Below are positions 32,133 through 41,103 of a stretch of DNA of 64,000 nucleotides, piece by piece. Source of the DNA: Kibdelosporangium sp040675465 (GTDB lineage Bacteria > Actinomycetota > Actinomycetes > Mycobacteriales > Pseudonocardiaceae); the NCBI RefSeq assembly GCF_040675465.1, contig NZ_JBFAPA010000014.1, positions 62,001 through 126,000 of the forward strand, written 5' to 3'. The position numbers were made by a program, and so were the translations under genes. The notes beneath the pieces are model-generated. The model saw nothing but the letters and a program-made list of their open reading frames with translations. It was not told where the DNA came from and made no database searches. Numbering within the stretch: the first letter of the stretch is position 1; every line of letters starts with the position of its first letter.

Positions 32133-32891
32133 TCAATTGTCCGCCTGCGTTGTTTCCTCTGTCCAGGGCAATGTGAACCGCTCTACTGCAACTAGCCCGT
32201 AGAACAACACGACGCTGATCACTCCCAGCAGAACCATGGCGGCAAATGCCAGAGAGGTGTCAGCGGCGGCGCCCGACTGCACGATGACGTAGCCCAGGCC
32301 CGCGCTGGCGCCGACGAACTCGGCGATGACGGCGCCGATGACCGCCAGGGAGATGGCGACCTTGAGGCCCACGAAGATCTGAGGCAGTGCCCACCGCAAC
32401 CGCAACTTGAAGAACTCCTGCCGCCGCGAACAAGCCAGTGACCGCAGCAACTCCACCAACTCGGTGGGTGTCGACTTCATCCCCGAGGCCGTGGAGATCA
32501 CGACGGGGAAGAAGCACACCAGCAGCACCAGGATCACCTTGGGCAGCTGGCCGAATCCCAGCCACACCACGAGGATCGGCGCGATGGCGATCTTCGGTAC
32601 CGCGTTCACGGCCAGCAGCAGCGGGTAGATCATGCGTTCGAGGATGGTCGACCACACGATCAACAGCGCCACCGGCACGCCGACCACGATCGACAAGGCG
32701 AAGCCTTGGACGGTTTCGGTTACGGTGACCCAGGTCTGCTCCCACAGGAACGCCTGCTGGCCCTGGTAGGTCTCGAATACGTCCTGGGGGCTGGGGAGAA
32801 GGAACTTGGGGATGGCGAACACGATCGTGGCCAGCCACCACAGGGCGATGACGGCCATGATTCCCAGGAGCGGCAACAGGATCCGGTTCAC
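32133..32891 (-). CDS. ABC transporter permease, SsuC/TauC/NrtB type
   Basis: 252 aa with about six transmembrane helices. The EAA-type loop around LRWALPQIFVGLKVAISLAV contacts the ATPase. It is the last gene of a three-gene importer; its start overlaps the ATPase stop by 4 nt. The family imports sulfonates, taurine, nitrate or thiamine precursors; the substrate here is not determinable from sequence alone. Confidence 0.9.
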   Translation of the reverse strand: MNRILLPLLGIMAVIALWWLATIVFAIPKFLLPSPQDVFETYQGQQAFLWEQTWVTVTETVQGFALSIVVGVPVALLIVWSTILERMIYPLLLAVNAVPKIAIAPILVVWLGFGQLPKVILVLLVCFFPVVISTASGMKSTPTELVELLRSLACSRRQEFFKLRLRWALPQIFVGLKVAISLAVIGAVIAEFVGASAGLGYVIVQSGAAADTSLAFAAMVLLGVISVVLFYGLVAVERFTLPWTEETTQADN

Positions 32892-33637
32892 CCGTGCACG
32901 CCCCTGAACAACTCGTGCAGCTCATCGGCGACCTTGGCGACCTCGACGCCCGGGACCCGCGGCCGAGGAACCGAAACGTCCACGATCGACCGGACCCGGC
33001 CGGGGCGGGGGCTGAGCACGACGACCCGGTCGGCCAGCAGCACCGCCTCGTCGATGGAGTGCGTGACGAACACGACCGTGGTCTCGAGTTCGCGATGAAC
33101 CCGTTGCAGCTCCTCGGAAAGCTCGGTGCGGGTGAGGGCGTCCAATGCCGAGAACGGCTCGTCCATGAGCATCACCGTGGGGCTCTGGATCAGCGACCGG
33201 CACAACGACACCCGTTGCCGCATGCCGCCGGACAGCTCCCGCGGCAGCCGCTTCTCGAATCCCTTCATGCCAACGAGATCCAGGAGTTCGATGGCGTGGT
33301 TCTTGTAGCTGCGTTGGTCCAGACCGAAGATCTCGATCGGGAGCAACACGTTGGCCAGCACCGACCGCCATGGCAGCAACGCCGGTTGCTGGAACATGAA
33401 CGACACGTCCCGGCGTGGCCCGGTCACCGGGACGCCGTCCACGAGAACGGATCCCGCGGATGGTGGCAGGAGGCCCGCGATCAGCCTCAGCAGTGTTGAC
33501 TTCCCGCAACCGGAGCGGCCGATCAACGTCACGAACTCATTGGTGTCAACGGTGAGATCGATCCCGTCCAAGGCGACGAGAGGGTCGGCCCGCCGCCTGC
33601 CGTCGAACACCTTGGTCACGCCCGAAAGTTCGATCAC
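32888..33637 (-). CDS. ABC transporter ATP-binding protein, SsuB/TauB/NrtD type
   Basis: 249 aa. Walker A GRSGCGKSTLL, Q-loop MFQQPALLPW, signature LSGGMRQR, Walker B VMLMDEPFSALD and H-loop VFVTHSIDEAV are all intact. It couples ATP hydrolysis to the adjacent permease and overlaps both operon neighbours by ATGA-type junctions. Confidence 0.94.
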   Translation of the reverse strand: MIELSGVTKVFDGRRRADPLVALDGIDLTVDTNEFVTLIGRSGCGKSTLLRLIAGLLPPSAGSVLVDGVPVTGPRRDVSFMFQQPALLPWRSVLANVLLPIEIFGLDQRSYKNHAIELLDLVGMKGFEKRLPRELSGGMRQRVSLCRSLIQSPTVMLMDEPFSALDALTRTELSEELQRVHRELETTVVFVTHSIDEAVLLADRVVVLSPRPGRVRSIVDVSVPRPRVPGVEVAKVADELHELFRGVHG

Positions 33638-34608
33638 TTGGGGGCCAGTTCGAACGATACGAGGTCCGGTGCGGACACTGAGCCCGCGCGGATGGCCTCG
33701 GCGGAGATGAGCAGCTGGATGGTCGTGGAAACGCGGAGTTCGTCGATGACGCCGACGGGGCGGACGTAGGGCGCCATCAGTTTGACTTCGGCTGCCGCTA
33801 CGGCCGGGTCTTGGGTGGGTTGGTACTCGCGGAGGATCTGGCCGGTTTCATCCGGGTGGTCAATGGAGTACCGCAGTCCTTTGAGGAGGGCGTCGCGGAA
33901 ACGTTTGACCAGCTCGGGGTTCTTGGCGGCGAGGTCCTTGGAGGTGACCAGGGCGTTGCCGTACAGCTCGGGGATCAGGTCGCCGTAGGGCAGGACGAAG
34001 GTCTTGCGGCCTTGTGCCGCCTTCTCGATGAGGGGTGTCCCGACCACGAACTGGCCGATCGCGTCGACCTGGCCCGAGGCCAGAAGTTGCGGCAGGGCAG
34101 GGGGAGCGGACGGCACGAACTTGACCTGGTTCGGGTCGATGCCGGCCGCTTTGGCGTACACCGGGAACATCAGCTGGTTCGTGGAGCCGGGTTGGTCGCC
34201 GATCTGCTTTCCCTGGAGGTCCGTGGGTTTGCTGATGCCGCGGTCGGCCAGCGTGACGATGGCGGCGAGGGACTTCTGGTGCACCATGGCGACGGCGGTG
34301 ACCGGCAGTTTCTCCTTGGCGACCGTGATCGCGGTCGCGGTGAAGTCGCCGACCCCGAAATCGGCCCGGCCGCCCGCGACCAGCTTGAGAACGTCGACGG
34401 TCGCGGTGCCGGGCGTGATGGTGACGTCGATGCCCGCGTCGGTGAAGTAACCCTTGTCCAGGGCCACGTAGGCGTACGCGTCGCGGCCGAACGTGTTGAA
34501 CGAGGTCAGGTACGAGACCTTGTCCCGTGGGCTGCCCTGTGGCGTACTTGTACAACCGCCCAGGATGGCGGCGGTCAGCAGGACGGCGGCGACTGGGCGG
34601 ATTCTCAC
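33634..34608 (-). CDS. ABC transporter substrate-binding lipoprotein, SsuA/NMT1-like
   Basis: 324 aa from a GTG behind GGGGAGGAGAC; the longer open frame is rejected. Lipobox LGGC (AAILGGCTS) anchors it to the membrane. The NMT1/ThiY-like fold is recognisable by YVALDKGYFTDAGIDVTI, GGRADFGVGDF and DLQGKQIGDQPGS. It captures the ligand for the downstream importer. First gene of the leftward operon; divergent from the protein kinase. Confidence 0.9.
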   Translation of the reverse strand: MRIRPVAAVLLTAAILGGCTSTPQGSPRDKVSYLTSFNTFGRDAYAYVALDKGYFTDAGIDVTITPGTATVDVLKLVAGGRADFGVGDFTATAITVAKEKLPVTAVAMVHQKSLAAIVTLADRGISKPTDLQGKQIGDQPGSTNQLMFPVYAKAAGIDPNQVKFVPSAPPALPQLLASGQVDAIGQFVVGTPLIEKAAQGRKTFVLPYGDLIPELYGNALVTSKDLAAKNPELVKRFRDALLKGLRYSIDHPDETGQILREYQPTQDPAVAAAEVKLMAPYVRPVGVIDELRVSTTIQLLISAEAIRAGSVSAPDLVSFELAPK

Positions 34609-34718
34609 GAGCGTCTCCTCCCCCTTGGTTACTTTTTTCCAAACTAGAGCAGCCTGATGGGGCAGACAAAGGGGAGATTTGCCGGATCGCTGCCCAATCG
34701 GACCTACACTGCGCCCCC

Positions 34719-36749
34719 ATGACCGAGTCACCGGGAATGCTTGTTGCCCAGCGATACCGTCTGGTGCGGGTGATCGGCGCCGGCGGGATGGGCCGGGTCT
34801 GGCTCGGTCACGACGAGCTGATCGACCGCGAGGTGGCGATCAAGGAGCTGCTGTTCCCACCCGGCCTGGACGACCAGCAGCGGGCCTCGCTGAGCGAACG
34901 CGCCATCCGCGAGGCGCGCGCCGCGGGCCGGCTGAGCCACCCTGGCATCGTCACCGTGCACGACGTGGTCGAGTTCAACGGCGCCCCGATGATCGTGATG
35001 GAGTTCGTCCGCGGCGGCTCGCTGGCCGACGCGATCCAGACGTACGGCGGTCTGCAGGTCGAACAGGTCGCGCGGATCGGCACGCAGATCCTGGACGCCC
35101 TGCGGGTGGCCCACCAGGCCGGGATCGTGCACCGGGATCTCAAGCCCGCCAACGTGTTGCTGGCCGAGGACCGGGTGGTGATCACCGACTTCGGCATCGC
35201 CCGGCTGATCGGCGAGGTCCAGCTGACCGTGTCCGGCACCGTCGTCGGATCACCCCAGTACATGGCCCCGGAACAGGCGAGCACGTCGGCCAGCACGCCC
35301 GCGTCCGACCTGTGGTCGTTGGGCGCCACGCTTTACACGGCGGTGGAAGGGCGTCCGCCGTTCGAAGGCGCCGACGTCATGGCGACGCTGTCGGCCCTGC
35401 TCACCACGGATCCACCGCCACCACAGCGCGCCGGACGCCTCTCCGGCGTGATCACCGCGCTGCTCAGCAAGGACCCGGCCCGGCGCCCGACCGCCGAACA
35501 GGCCGCCGTCGCGCTGTCCAGCCCCGGCATCGACCTTGAGACACAACGGGTCGGCGCGTACCCCGTTGGGCCTGCGCCGGTCGCGTACCCGGACGCCAGT
35601 AAAGGCAATGTCCGCAGGCGCACGATGTTGCTCGCCGCCGGTGGTGGCGCGCTCGCCGCGATCGGCGTGGCGGCATGGTTGATCTCTTCCAAGGACGACC
35701 AGCAGAACCCGGCGTCCACCAACACCGCCAGCACGAACCCGGCTTCCCAGAAGGCGAACGCCACCACCAAGCCCAGCCGGGAGACCGAGCCCAGCGACAC
35801 GGGCGCGGCCACCGACCCCGGAAAGCCGGCCGAGATCACCGACCACATCCAGCTGACCGGACACGAGCACCGCGTCACCTCGGTGTCGTTCAGCCCGGAC
35901 GGCAAGCTGCTGGCCAGCGGCGACGACGACCTGAGCGAAAAGCCGATGGCCCGGTTGTGGGACACGTCGAGCGGCAAGCAGATCGCCACGCTCACCGGTC
36001 CGCCCGGAACCGGCGGCGCCTCCGCGGATGTCGTCGCGTTCAGCCCCGACGGCAAGCTCCTGGCCGTCGGTGGCAACTTCCTCGGCGACAGCACCAGGTT
36101 GTGGAACGTCGCCGACCGCCAGCTGATCGGTGCGTTGACGGACAGCGGTTCCATCATGAAGTCCTTGGCCTTCAGCCCCGACGGCAAGCTGATCGCGGGT
36201 GCCACGCACGGCGGCACGACCAAGGTGTGGGACGTGGCGAGCCGCCAGGTCAAGATCGGCATTCCGGACGGCGGCGGCTTCCGCAACGTGACCTTCAGCC
36301 CGGACGGCACGCTGCTTGCCAACTGCGACAAGGAAGCCGACATCCGGCTGTCCGACCCGGCGACCGGCCGCACGGTCCGCACGATCAAGGACGCGACCGG
36401 CAGCGACGTGTCCTTCAGCCCCGACGGGAAATCGCTCGCGGTCCCGGACGCCGACGGCAAGAACACCCTGCAGATCTACGATGTCGCCACCGGCCAGAGC
36501 AAAGCGGTGTTCGACCGGGTCGAGGACATCACCACCACCGACGTGCTGTTCAGCCCGGACGGCAAGACGATCGCCGCCTGGGGCCTGGGCAATGTCATCC
36601 ACCTGTGGGACGTGGCCGGCAAACACCTGCGCGCCATCCTGGTCGGCTCGGCCGCCAAGGTGAACACGGTTGTGTTCGACCCCAGCGGAAAGCGCCTCGC
36701 CAGCGCGGGCGACGACAAGGTCATCCGGATCTGGAACATCGCCGGCTGA
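34719..36749 (+). CDS. membrane Ser/Thr protein kinase with C-terminal WD40 propeller
   Basis: 676 aa from ATG 34719. The kinase domain is complete: GAGGMGRVW loop, VAIKE lysine, HRDLKPAN (about 138), DFGIARL and GSPQYMAPE. A transmembrane helix follows near residue 305 (LAAGGGALAAIGVAAWLI), then a Ser/Thr/Pro linker. About seven WD40-like units marked by FSPDGKLLA end the protein. The propeller should be outside the cell and probably senses a ligand or partner. Hanks-type kinases of this layout are common in actinomycetes. Divergent from the ABC importer; a functional link is only suggested. Confidence 0.92.
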   Translation: MTESPGMLVAQRYRLVRVIGAGGMGRVWLGHDELIDREVAIKELLFPPGLDDQQRASLSERAIREARAAGRLSHPGIVTVHDVVEFNGAPMIVMEFVRGGSLADAIQTYGGLQVEQVARIGTQILDALRVAHQAGIVHRDLKPANVLLAEDRVVITDFGIARLIGEVQLTVSGTVVGSPQYMAPEQASTSASTPASDLWSLGATLYTAVEGRPPFEGADVMATLSALLTTDPPPPQRAGRLSGVITALLSKDPARRPTAEQAAVALSSPGIDLETQRVGAYPVGPAPVAYPDASKGNVRRRTMLLAAGGGALAAIGVAAWLISSKDDQQNPASTNTASTNPASQKANATTKPSRETEPSDTGAATDPGKPAEITDHIQLTGHEHRVTSVSFSPDGKLLASGDDDLSEKPMARLWDTSSGKQIATLTGPPGTGGASADVVAFSPDGKLLAVGGNFLGDSTRLWNVADRQLIGALTDSGSIMKSLAFSPDGKLIAGATHGGTTKVWDVASRQVKIGIPDGGGFRNVTFSPDGTLLANCDKEADIRLSDPATGRTVRTIKDATGSDVSFSPDGKSLAVPDADGKNTLQIYDVATGQSKAVFDRVEDITTTDVLFSPDGKTIAAWGLGNVIHLWDVAGKHLRAILVGSAAKVNTVVFDPSGKRLASAGDDKVIRIWNIAG

Positions 36750-36782
36750 CTCGTCAGTCGCAGGGCCTGCGTTGTGAACCGC

Positions 36783-38249
36783 TCAGCAGCCGAACCAGGT
36801 GGCCAGGGCTTCGTCGAGGCCTTCGCCCCCGGCCCACACCACGACCCCGTCCGGACGGATCAGCAACCCGGGCAGGTCCTCCGCGCAGGTGGTCTCGACC
36901 TTGCGCACCCGTTCGGCAGGAATGTCCACATGGGACGGCAGCTGGCCGAGGTCCAGCAACAGGCCCGAACCGGAGTGCATCAGGTCGGCGGGGTGGGTGC
37001 CGTCGGCCAGAGTGAGGCCGGGGACGGTCCGGCCGATCAGCGGGTGGTCGCCGGGCAGGTCGTAGTGCTGCCAGACGCCGGAGATCTTCTTGGCGAAGTA
37101 CGTCGTGCCGGTGGTGGTGCCGGCCAGGTCCGTCATGATGGCGCGCAGGGCCTGGGCGTACGGGTCGGGCCGCATGATGGCGATCTGGGCGCGGGTCCAG
37201 TCCAGCACCCAGGCGCCGATCGGGTGGCGTTCGGTGGTGTAGCTGTCCAGCAGGCCGGGCGGGGCCCAGCCCTGGACGGTCGCGGCGAGCTTCCAGCCGA
37301 GGTTGACCGCGTCGCCGATGCCGAGGTTCAGGCCCTGGCCGCCGAAGGGGGAGTGCACGTGGGCGGCGTCCCCGGCGAGCAGGACGCGGCCGATCCGGTA
37401 GGTGGTGGCCTGGCGAGCGTTGTCGGTGAACCTGGTGGCCGACTTGATCTCGGTGACCTTCACGTCCACACCGGACACCGCGAGGATGCTCTTCTCCAGT
37501 TCCTCCTTGGTGATCTCGGCGTCCCGGTCGGCGGGCGGGCCATCGAACTCGACGGTGAGGATCCGCTCGGGCATCGGGCCGTGCGCGTAGATGCCGGTGG
37601 GCGTGCTGTTCCAGCCCAGCTTCAGGTTCTCCCGGCCGGTCATCACGGCCATCGCCTGGTGGCCGGTGATCTCCGGGCCGGTGCCCGGGAACTCGAACCC
37701 GGCCAGCTTGCGCACCAGGCTGCGCCCGCCGTCGCACCCGACCAGCCAGCCCGCCCGCAGGTGTGTTTCGCCTGCGTGCACGGTGATCCCGGTGTCGTCC
37801 TCGTCGAACCCGGTCAGCTCAGTGCCGCGCCGCACGTGCACGCCCAGCTCCTCGGCGTGCTTGCCGAGGATGGCCTCGATCTGTTGCTGGGCAACGAGAC
37901 CAACAGTGCCCGCTGCGCCGCGCCCGTTGAAGTCCACATCGGACTCATCCAGCTTGTCGCCGGTCAGCCAGATCGCGCCGAAGTGGCCGACGAACCTAGG
38001 CGCCCCCGCCGGTGGTCCGCCCGCCCCGAACCGGCTCAGCGCCGCCTGCTGCGCCTCGGTGAGCGCGGGCACCAGGCCGCGCCGGTAGAACGCCTCGACG
38101 GTGGGGATGTTGATCGCCCCCGCCTTCACCGTTAGGTCGGGCTCCTCGAGCCGCTCCAGCACGGCCACGGAAACCCCACGAAGCCTCAGTTCACAGGCAA
38201 GCATCAGACCGACTGGACCGGCCCCAGAGATGATCACGTCGTAGTCCAT
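36783..38249 (-). CDS. FAD-dependent aromatic monooxygenase (PheA/TfdB family)
   Basis: 488 aa. The N-terminal FAD fold is VIISGAGPVGLMLACELRLRG, the middle block is GWLVGCDGGRSLVRK, and GRVLLAGDAAHVHSPFGGQG is the second FAD/ribityl motif. It fits polyketide or phenol hydroxylases and rifampicin-type monooxygenases. It is divergent from a TetR gene across a perfect operator palindrome. A -10-like TATAGT ends 7 bases before the ATG, so the mRNA is probably leaderless. The TetR neighbour suggests induction by an aromatic or antibiotic ligand, pointing to detoxification. Confidence 0.9.
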   Translation of the reverse strand: MDYDVIISGAGPVGLMLACELRLRGVSVAVLERLEEPDLTVKAGAINIPTVEAFYRRGLVPALTEAQQAALSRFGAGGPPAGAPRFVGHFGAIWLTGDKLDESDVDFNGRGAAGTVGLVAQQQIEAILGKHAEELGVHVRRGTELTGFDEDDTGITVHAGETHLRAGWLVGCDGGRSLVRKLAGFEFPGTGPEITGHQAMAVMTGRENLKLGWNSTPTGIYAHGPMPERILTVEFDGPPADRDAEITKEELEKSILAVSGVDVKVTEIKSATRFTDNARQATTYRIGRVLLAGDAAHVHSPFGGQGLNLGIGDAVNLGWKLAATVQGWAPPGLLDSYTTERHPIGAWVLDWTRAQIAIMRPDPYAQALRAIMTDLAGTTTGTTYFAKKISGVWQHYDLPGDHPLIGRTVPGLTLADGTHPADLMHSGSGLLLDLGQLPSHVDIPAERVRKVETTCAEDLPGLLIRPDGVVVWAGGEGLDEALATWFGC

Positions 38250-38297
38250 GGCAAAAACTATACCCGACTCAAAATTTAGTCGGGTATAGTTATGACG
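38250..38297. promoter_or_regulatory. divergent leaderless promoters on a perfect palindromic operator
   Basis: A 14-bp perfect inverted repeat (arms 38256-38269 and 38278-38291, spacer CAAAATTT) fills the gap. Each arm ends in TATAGT, reading outward as a -10 box: top strand 38285-38290, bottom strand 38262-38257. Each is followed by exactly 7 bases before a start codon, GTG 38298 on the right and ATG 38249 on the left. Both transcripts should therefore begin at or next to the start codon, and one TetR dimer pair could block both. Confidence 0.75.
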
Positions 38298-38900
38298 GTG
38301 ACCTCACTGCGGGAACGGAAGAAGGCGGAGACCAGGCAGCGGATCGCCGACCACGGCACGCTGATGTTCATGACGCGTGGGTTCGACAACGTCACCATCG
38401 CCGAGATCGCCGAGGCCGCGGGCGTGTCGAAGGTGACGGTGTTCAACTACTTCCCGCGCAAGGAGGACATCTTCTTCGACCGCGCCCCGCAGGCCGAGGA
38501 GCTGCTGACCGCCGCGGTCCGCGACCGTGAGCCGGGGGAGTCGCCGCTGCGGGCCATCCGGCGCCTGCTGATCGATCTCGCCGAGGAGCGGCACCCGCTC
38601 GGCGGCTTCCGGGACAACTTCCCGGTGTTCTGGCAGACGGTGATCAACTCGCCCGCCCTCGTCGCCCGCGCCCGCGAAGCCGTCGACGAGCTGCAAACCA
38701 CCCTCACCGCGATCATCGCCACCACCAGCGACGACCCCACCCCCGAGCTCACCGCCGCCATCGCCTTCGGCATCATCCGCGCCACCTACCCGTTCGGCAT
38801 CCGCCGCATGCTCGCCGGTGCCGACGCGGACACCGTGACCGCGGAGTACCTCGCCGCACTGAACGTCGCCTTCGACCGGGTGGCCGACGGAATGTCCTGA
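38298..38900 (+). CDS. TetR/AcrR family transcriptional regulator
   Basis: 200 aa. I choose GTG 38298 rather than ATG 38292 because the ATG lies one base after the -10 box and could not be in the mRNA; GTG at +1 fits a leaderless transcript. The HTH is VTIAEIAEAAGVSKVTVFNY with FPRKEDIFFDRA following. It probably represses itself and the divergent monooxygenase through the shared palindrome. The ligand domain does not reveal the inducer. Confidence 0.9.
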   Translation: MTSLRERKKAETRQRIADHGTLMFMTRGFDNVTIAEIAEAAGVSKVTVFNYFPRKEDIFFDRAPQAEELLTAAVRDREPGESPLRAIRRLLIDLAEERHPLGGFRDNFPVFWQTVINSPALVARAREAVDELQTTLTAIIATTSDDPTPELTAAIAFGIIRATYPFGIRRMLAGADADTVTAEYLAALNVAFDRVADGMS

Positions 38901-38938
38901 GTGGACAACCGGAATTCCTGGTGTCGTGAAAGTGAACA

Positions 38939-38952
38939 CGGGACCGGTCCCG
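38939..38952. promoter_or_regulatory. 14-bp perfect palindrome
   Basis: CGGGACCGGTCCCG lies 50 bp upstream of the small membrane-protein gene. It is self-complementary without a spacer, more like a protein-binding site than a terminator. No regulator is assigned. Confidence 0.35.
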
Positions 38953-39001
38953 GCAGGTGAGACATATCCTCGCGGCAGGCATGGTTGCGAGGGACGGGGA
39001 T

Positions 39002-39499
39002 GTGAGCGAACCGGGTGATGTCGATTCGCCCAGGCGGGAGTCGCCGTGGGATACGGCGAGTCCCGCGCTGGCGCTGCCCTTGTCGATCGCCGGATGGCTG
39101 GTGGTGACCGGATTCGCGGGTGCGGTGGCCGGTTACGTGGTCACCGAGGTGACGGACAACCGGAACATCCGGCGCCTGCGCGGACGGTCCCTGGTGCGGC
39201 GGATCGGGCCGATCCCGTTGCTCGACCGGCTGCAGTACGGGCGGCACGGGTTCGAGATCCCGCACTACTTCGCGATCCGGTTCGTGATGCGGCACGACGG
39301 CGACTGGAAGCTCGCCCAGGACCACTGGGAGATCATCGTCGAGCGGTTCCTGAACGTCGGCGAGGCCGACCGCGGCCGCGGACCGAGGCAGGTCATGTGG
39401 GAAGCGGTGCTGGAGGCCTCGTACGTGCTGGACGGGATGTCCGGCCGGTGCCCGTTATGCCATGCGGCGCAAGGAGGTGACGCCGATGTCCACGCCTGA
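39002..39499 (+). CDS. hypothetical single-pass membrane protein
   Basis: 165 aa from GTG 39002 (GAGGGACGGGGA upstream; ATG 38981 is an alternative). One hydrophobic segment lies near residues 25-45 (LALPLSIAGWLVVTGFAGAV). The soluble part has charged helices and a CPLC pair close to the end, which could bind a metal. It overlaps the next gene by 14 nt, so they form a pair. No family recognised. Confidence 0.65.
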   Translation: MSEPGDVDSPRRESPWDTASPALALPLSIAGWLVVTGFAGAVAGYVVTEVTDNRNIRRLRGRSLVRRIGPIPLLDRLQYGRHGFEIPHYFAIRFVMRHDGDWKLAQDHWEIIVERFLNVGEADRGRGPRQVMWEAVLEASYVLDGMSGRCPLCHAAQGGDADVHA

Positions 39500-41099
39500 G
39501 GGGAAGATGCCGAGGACCATTCAGGAGCTCACCCGGGACCTGCACGAGAGGGCCTATCCCGAGCAGAGCGTCGAGTGGATCGACGAGCAGTCGAAGCTGG
39601 CGGGGCAACGGATCAGCCGGGCGAAACAGGCCGACCCGTCGACTTCGCCGGGCGCCCGGCGGGTGTCGGACACGGTGGTCAACCATGCCGCGCCACGCCG
39701 CCGTCGAAGCCCGCGGATCGCCTTGACGGTCGCGCTCGGCGTGGACATCGGGGAGACCGTTCGGCTGGAAGGGGAACACGACGCGGTGCCGGACGCCGGG
39801 GTCGTGGTGGTGCGGGTCAAGAACACCGGCGGCACGCTGATCGGCGGCGAGGACTACGTGTCGCCGCTTTCGCTGAGGTTCCCGGCCGGAAGGTGATCTC
39901 GGTCGACGCCACCGACTTCGAGCCGTCCGAGCTGCAACGGGTGATGCGTGGGCTGCCGGACATCGCCATCGATGACGACCTGGTGAAGCTGCCGATGATC
40001 GGCCTCGAACCCGGGCACTCCTTCAAACTCGTGATCGTGCTGTCCGGGACCCTCGCGGACGTGAAGCAGAAGGTCGAGGTGGACGGCGAGCTGCGGGACG
40101 GCCAGATCACCACCCGCCAGGGCCGTGAGCGGATCCGGCCGGACACGTTGTTCTGGGGTGGCCTGACCGCGATCTGCGCTGGAGCGTTCGCGGTGGTGTT
40201 GCTGCTCAACAATGTCACGCCGTTCACCAAGCTGCCGCAGGGCATCGCGTGCGTTCCGGGAGCGCTGACCGCCGAGGGGTCGAGCGCTTTCGGCCGCGCC
40301 GCAACGGATCTGGCGGGCGCGTACGGCGCGTACTGCCCGGCCGCGTCCATCAAGGTGCGGACACCCGGTAGCCGGGAGGGGCTGCAGCGGCTCGTCGACG
40401 CCGGGAGCCAGGCCAGACAGCTGGCGCTCGCCGACGGCCGGTTCGACGAGTTCCCCCAGCTGGTGCCCGAGCCGCTGGCGATCGTCCCGTTCACGTTCGT
40501 GGTCAGCGACAACGTGCCGATCGACACACTGTCGCTTGTGGACGCGCGGCGCATCTTCACCGGCTCGGCGCGGATCTGGAGCGACGTCACCGGAAACCCC
40601 AGTGACACGGGCGAAATCCGGGTGGTTGGCCGTTCGACCACCTCCGGCACCCGCCGAACTCTGGAGCAGTATGTCCTGGGTGCGCCGGGTTCGCCCGTCC
40701 GTCAGGCCGGGGCCACCTCGGACTCCTGCCGCGACCGCCGTCCCGAGTTCACCGACCGCCAGCCGATCGTCTGCGAGCTGGGCTCGACCGCCGACCTCAT
40801 CGACCGGGTATCCACATTGGACGACTCGATCGGCTACGCCGACGTCTCCGACGTCGAACAGGCCACCGGCGTCAAGAAGATCACCCTCGAACACCGCAAC
40901 CCCACCCTCGAGGACATCCGCGCGGGCTACCAGTTCTGGACCGTCGAATACGTCTACACCTACAGCCGCCCCGAACCGGGGATCCCTGCCCGACGCGTTC
41001 CGCGACTACCTGCTGACCGCCGAAGGTCGCAGCAGGATGGCGGGTTTCGGGTACTACGGCTGCGTCGGTGATGTCGAGGATCTCTGCTCGCGGCGGTGA
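39486..41099 (+). pseudogene. membrane-anchored solute-binding-like protein, interrupted by two frameshifts
   Basis: A perfect AAGGAGGTGA precedes ATG 39486. Frame 1 runs to a TGA at 39896, ending GGEDYVSPLSLRFP. The homologous sequence continues in another frame as GRKVISVDATDFEPSE, as if one G were lost near 39885-39893. That frame encodes a TM helix (LTAICAGAFAVVLLL), a PstS-like binding domain (VVGRSTTSGTRRTLEQY) and YVYTYSRPEPG. Near 40980 a surplus G breaks it again, and SLPDAFRDYLLTAEGRSRM resumes in the original frame to 41099. The two indels compensate exactly. It is either a recent pseudogene or has two sequencing errors in G-runs; intact, it would be about 537 aa. Confidence 0.75.
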
Positions 41100-41103
41100 C
41101 CCG

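Noticed and set aside
38292..38297. ATG 38292 as the start of the TetR gene
   Set aside because: It begins one base after the predicted -10 box TATAGT and would lie upstream of the transcription start.
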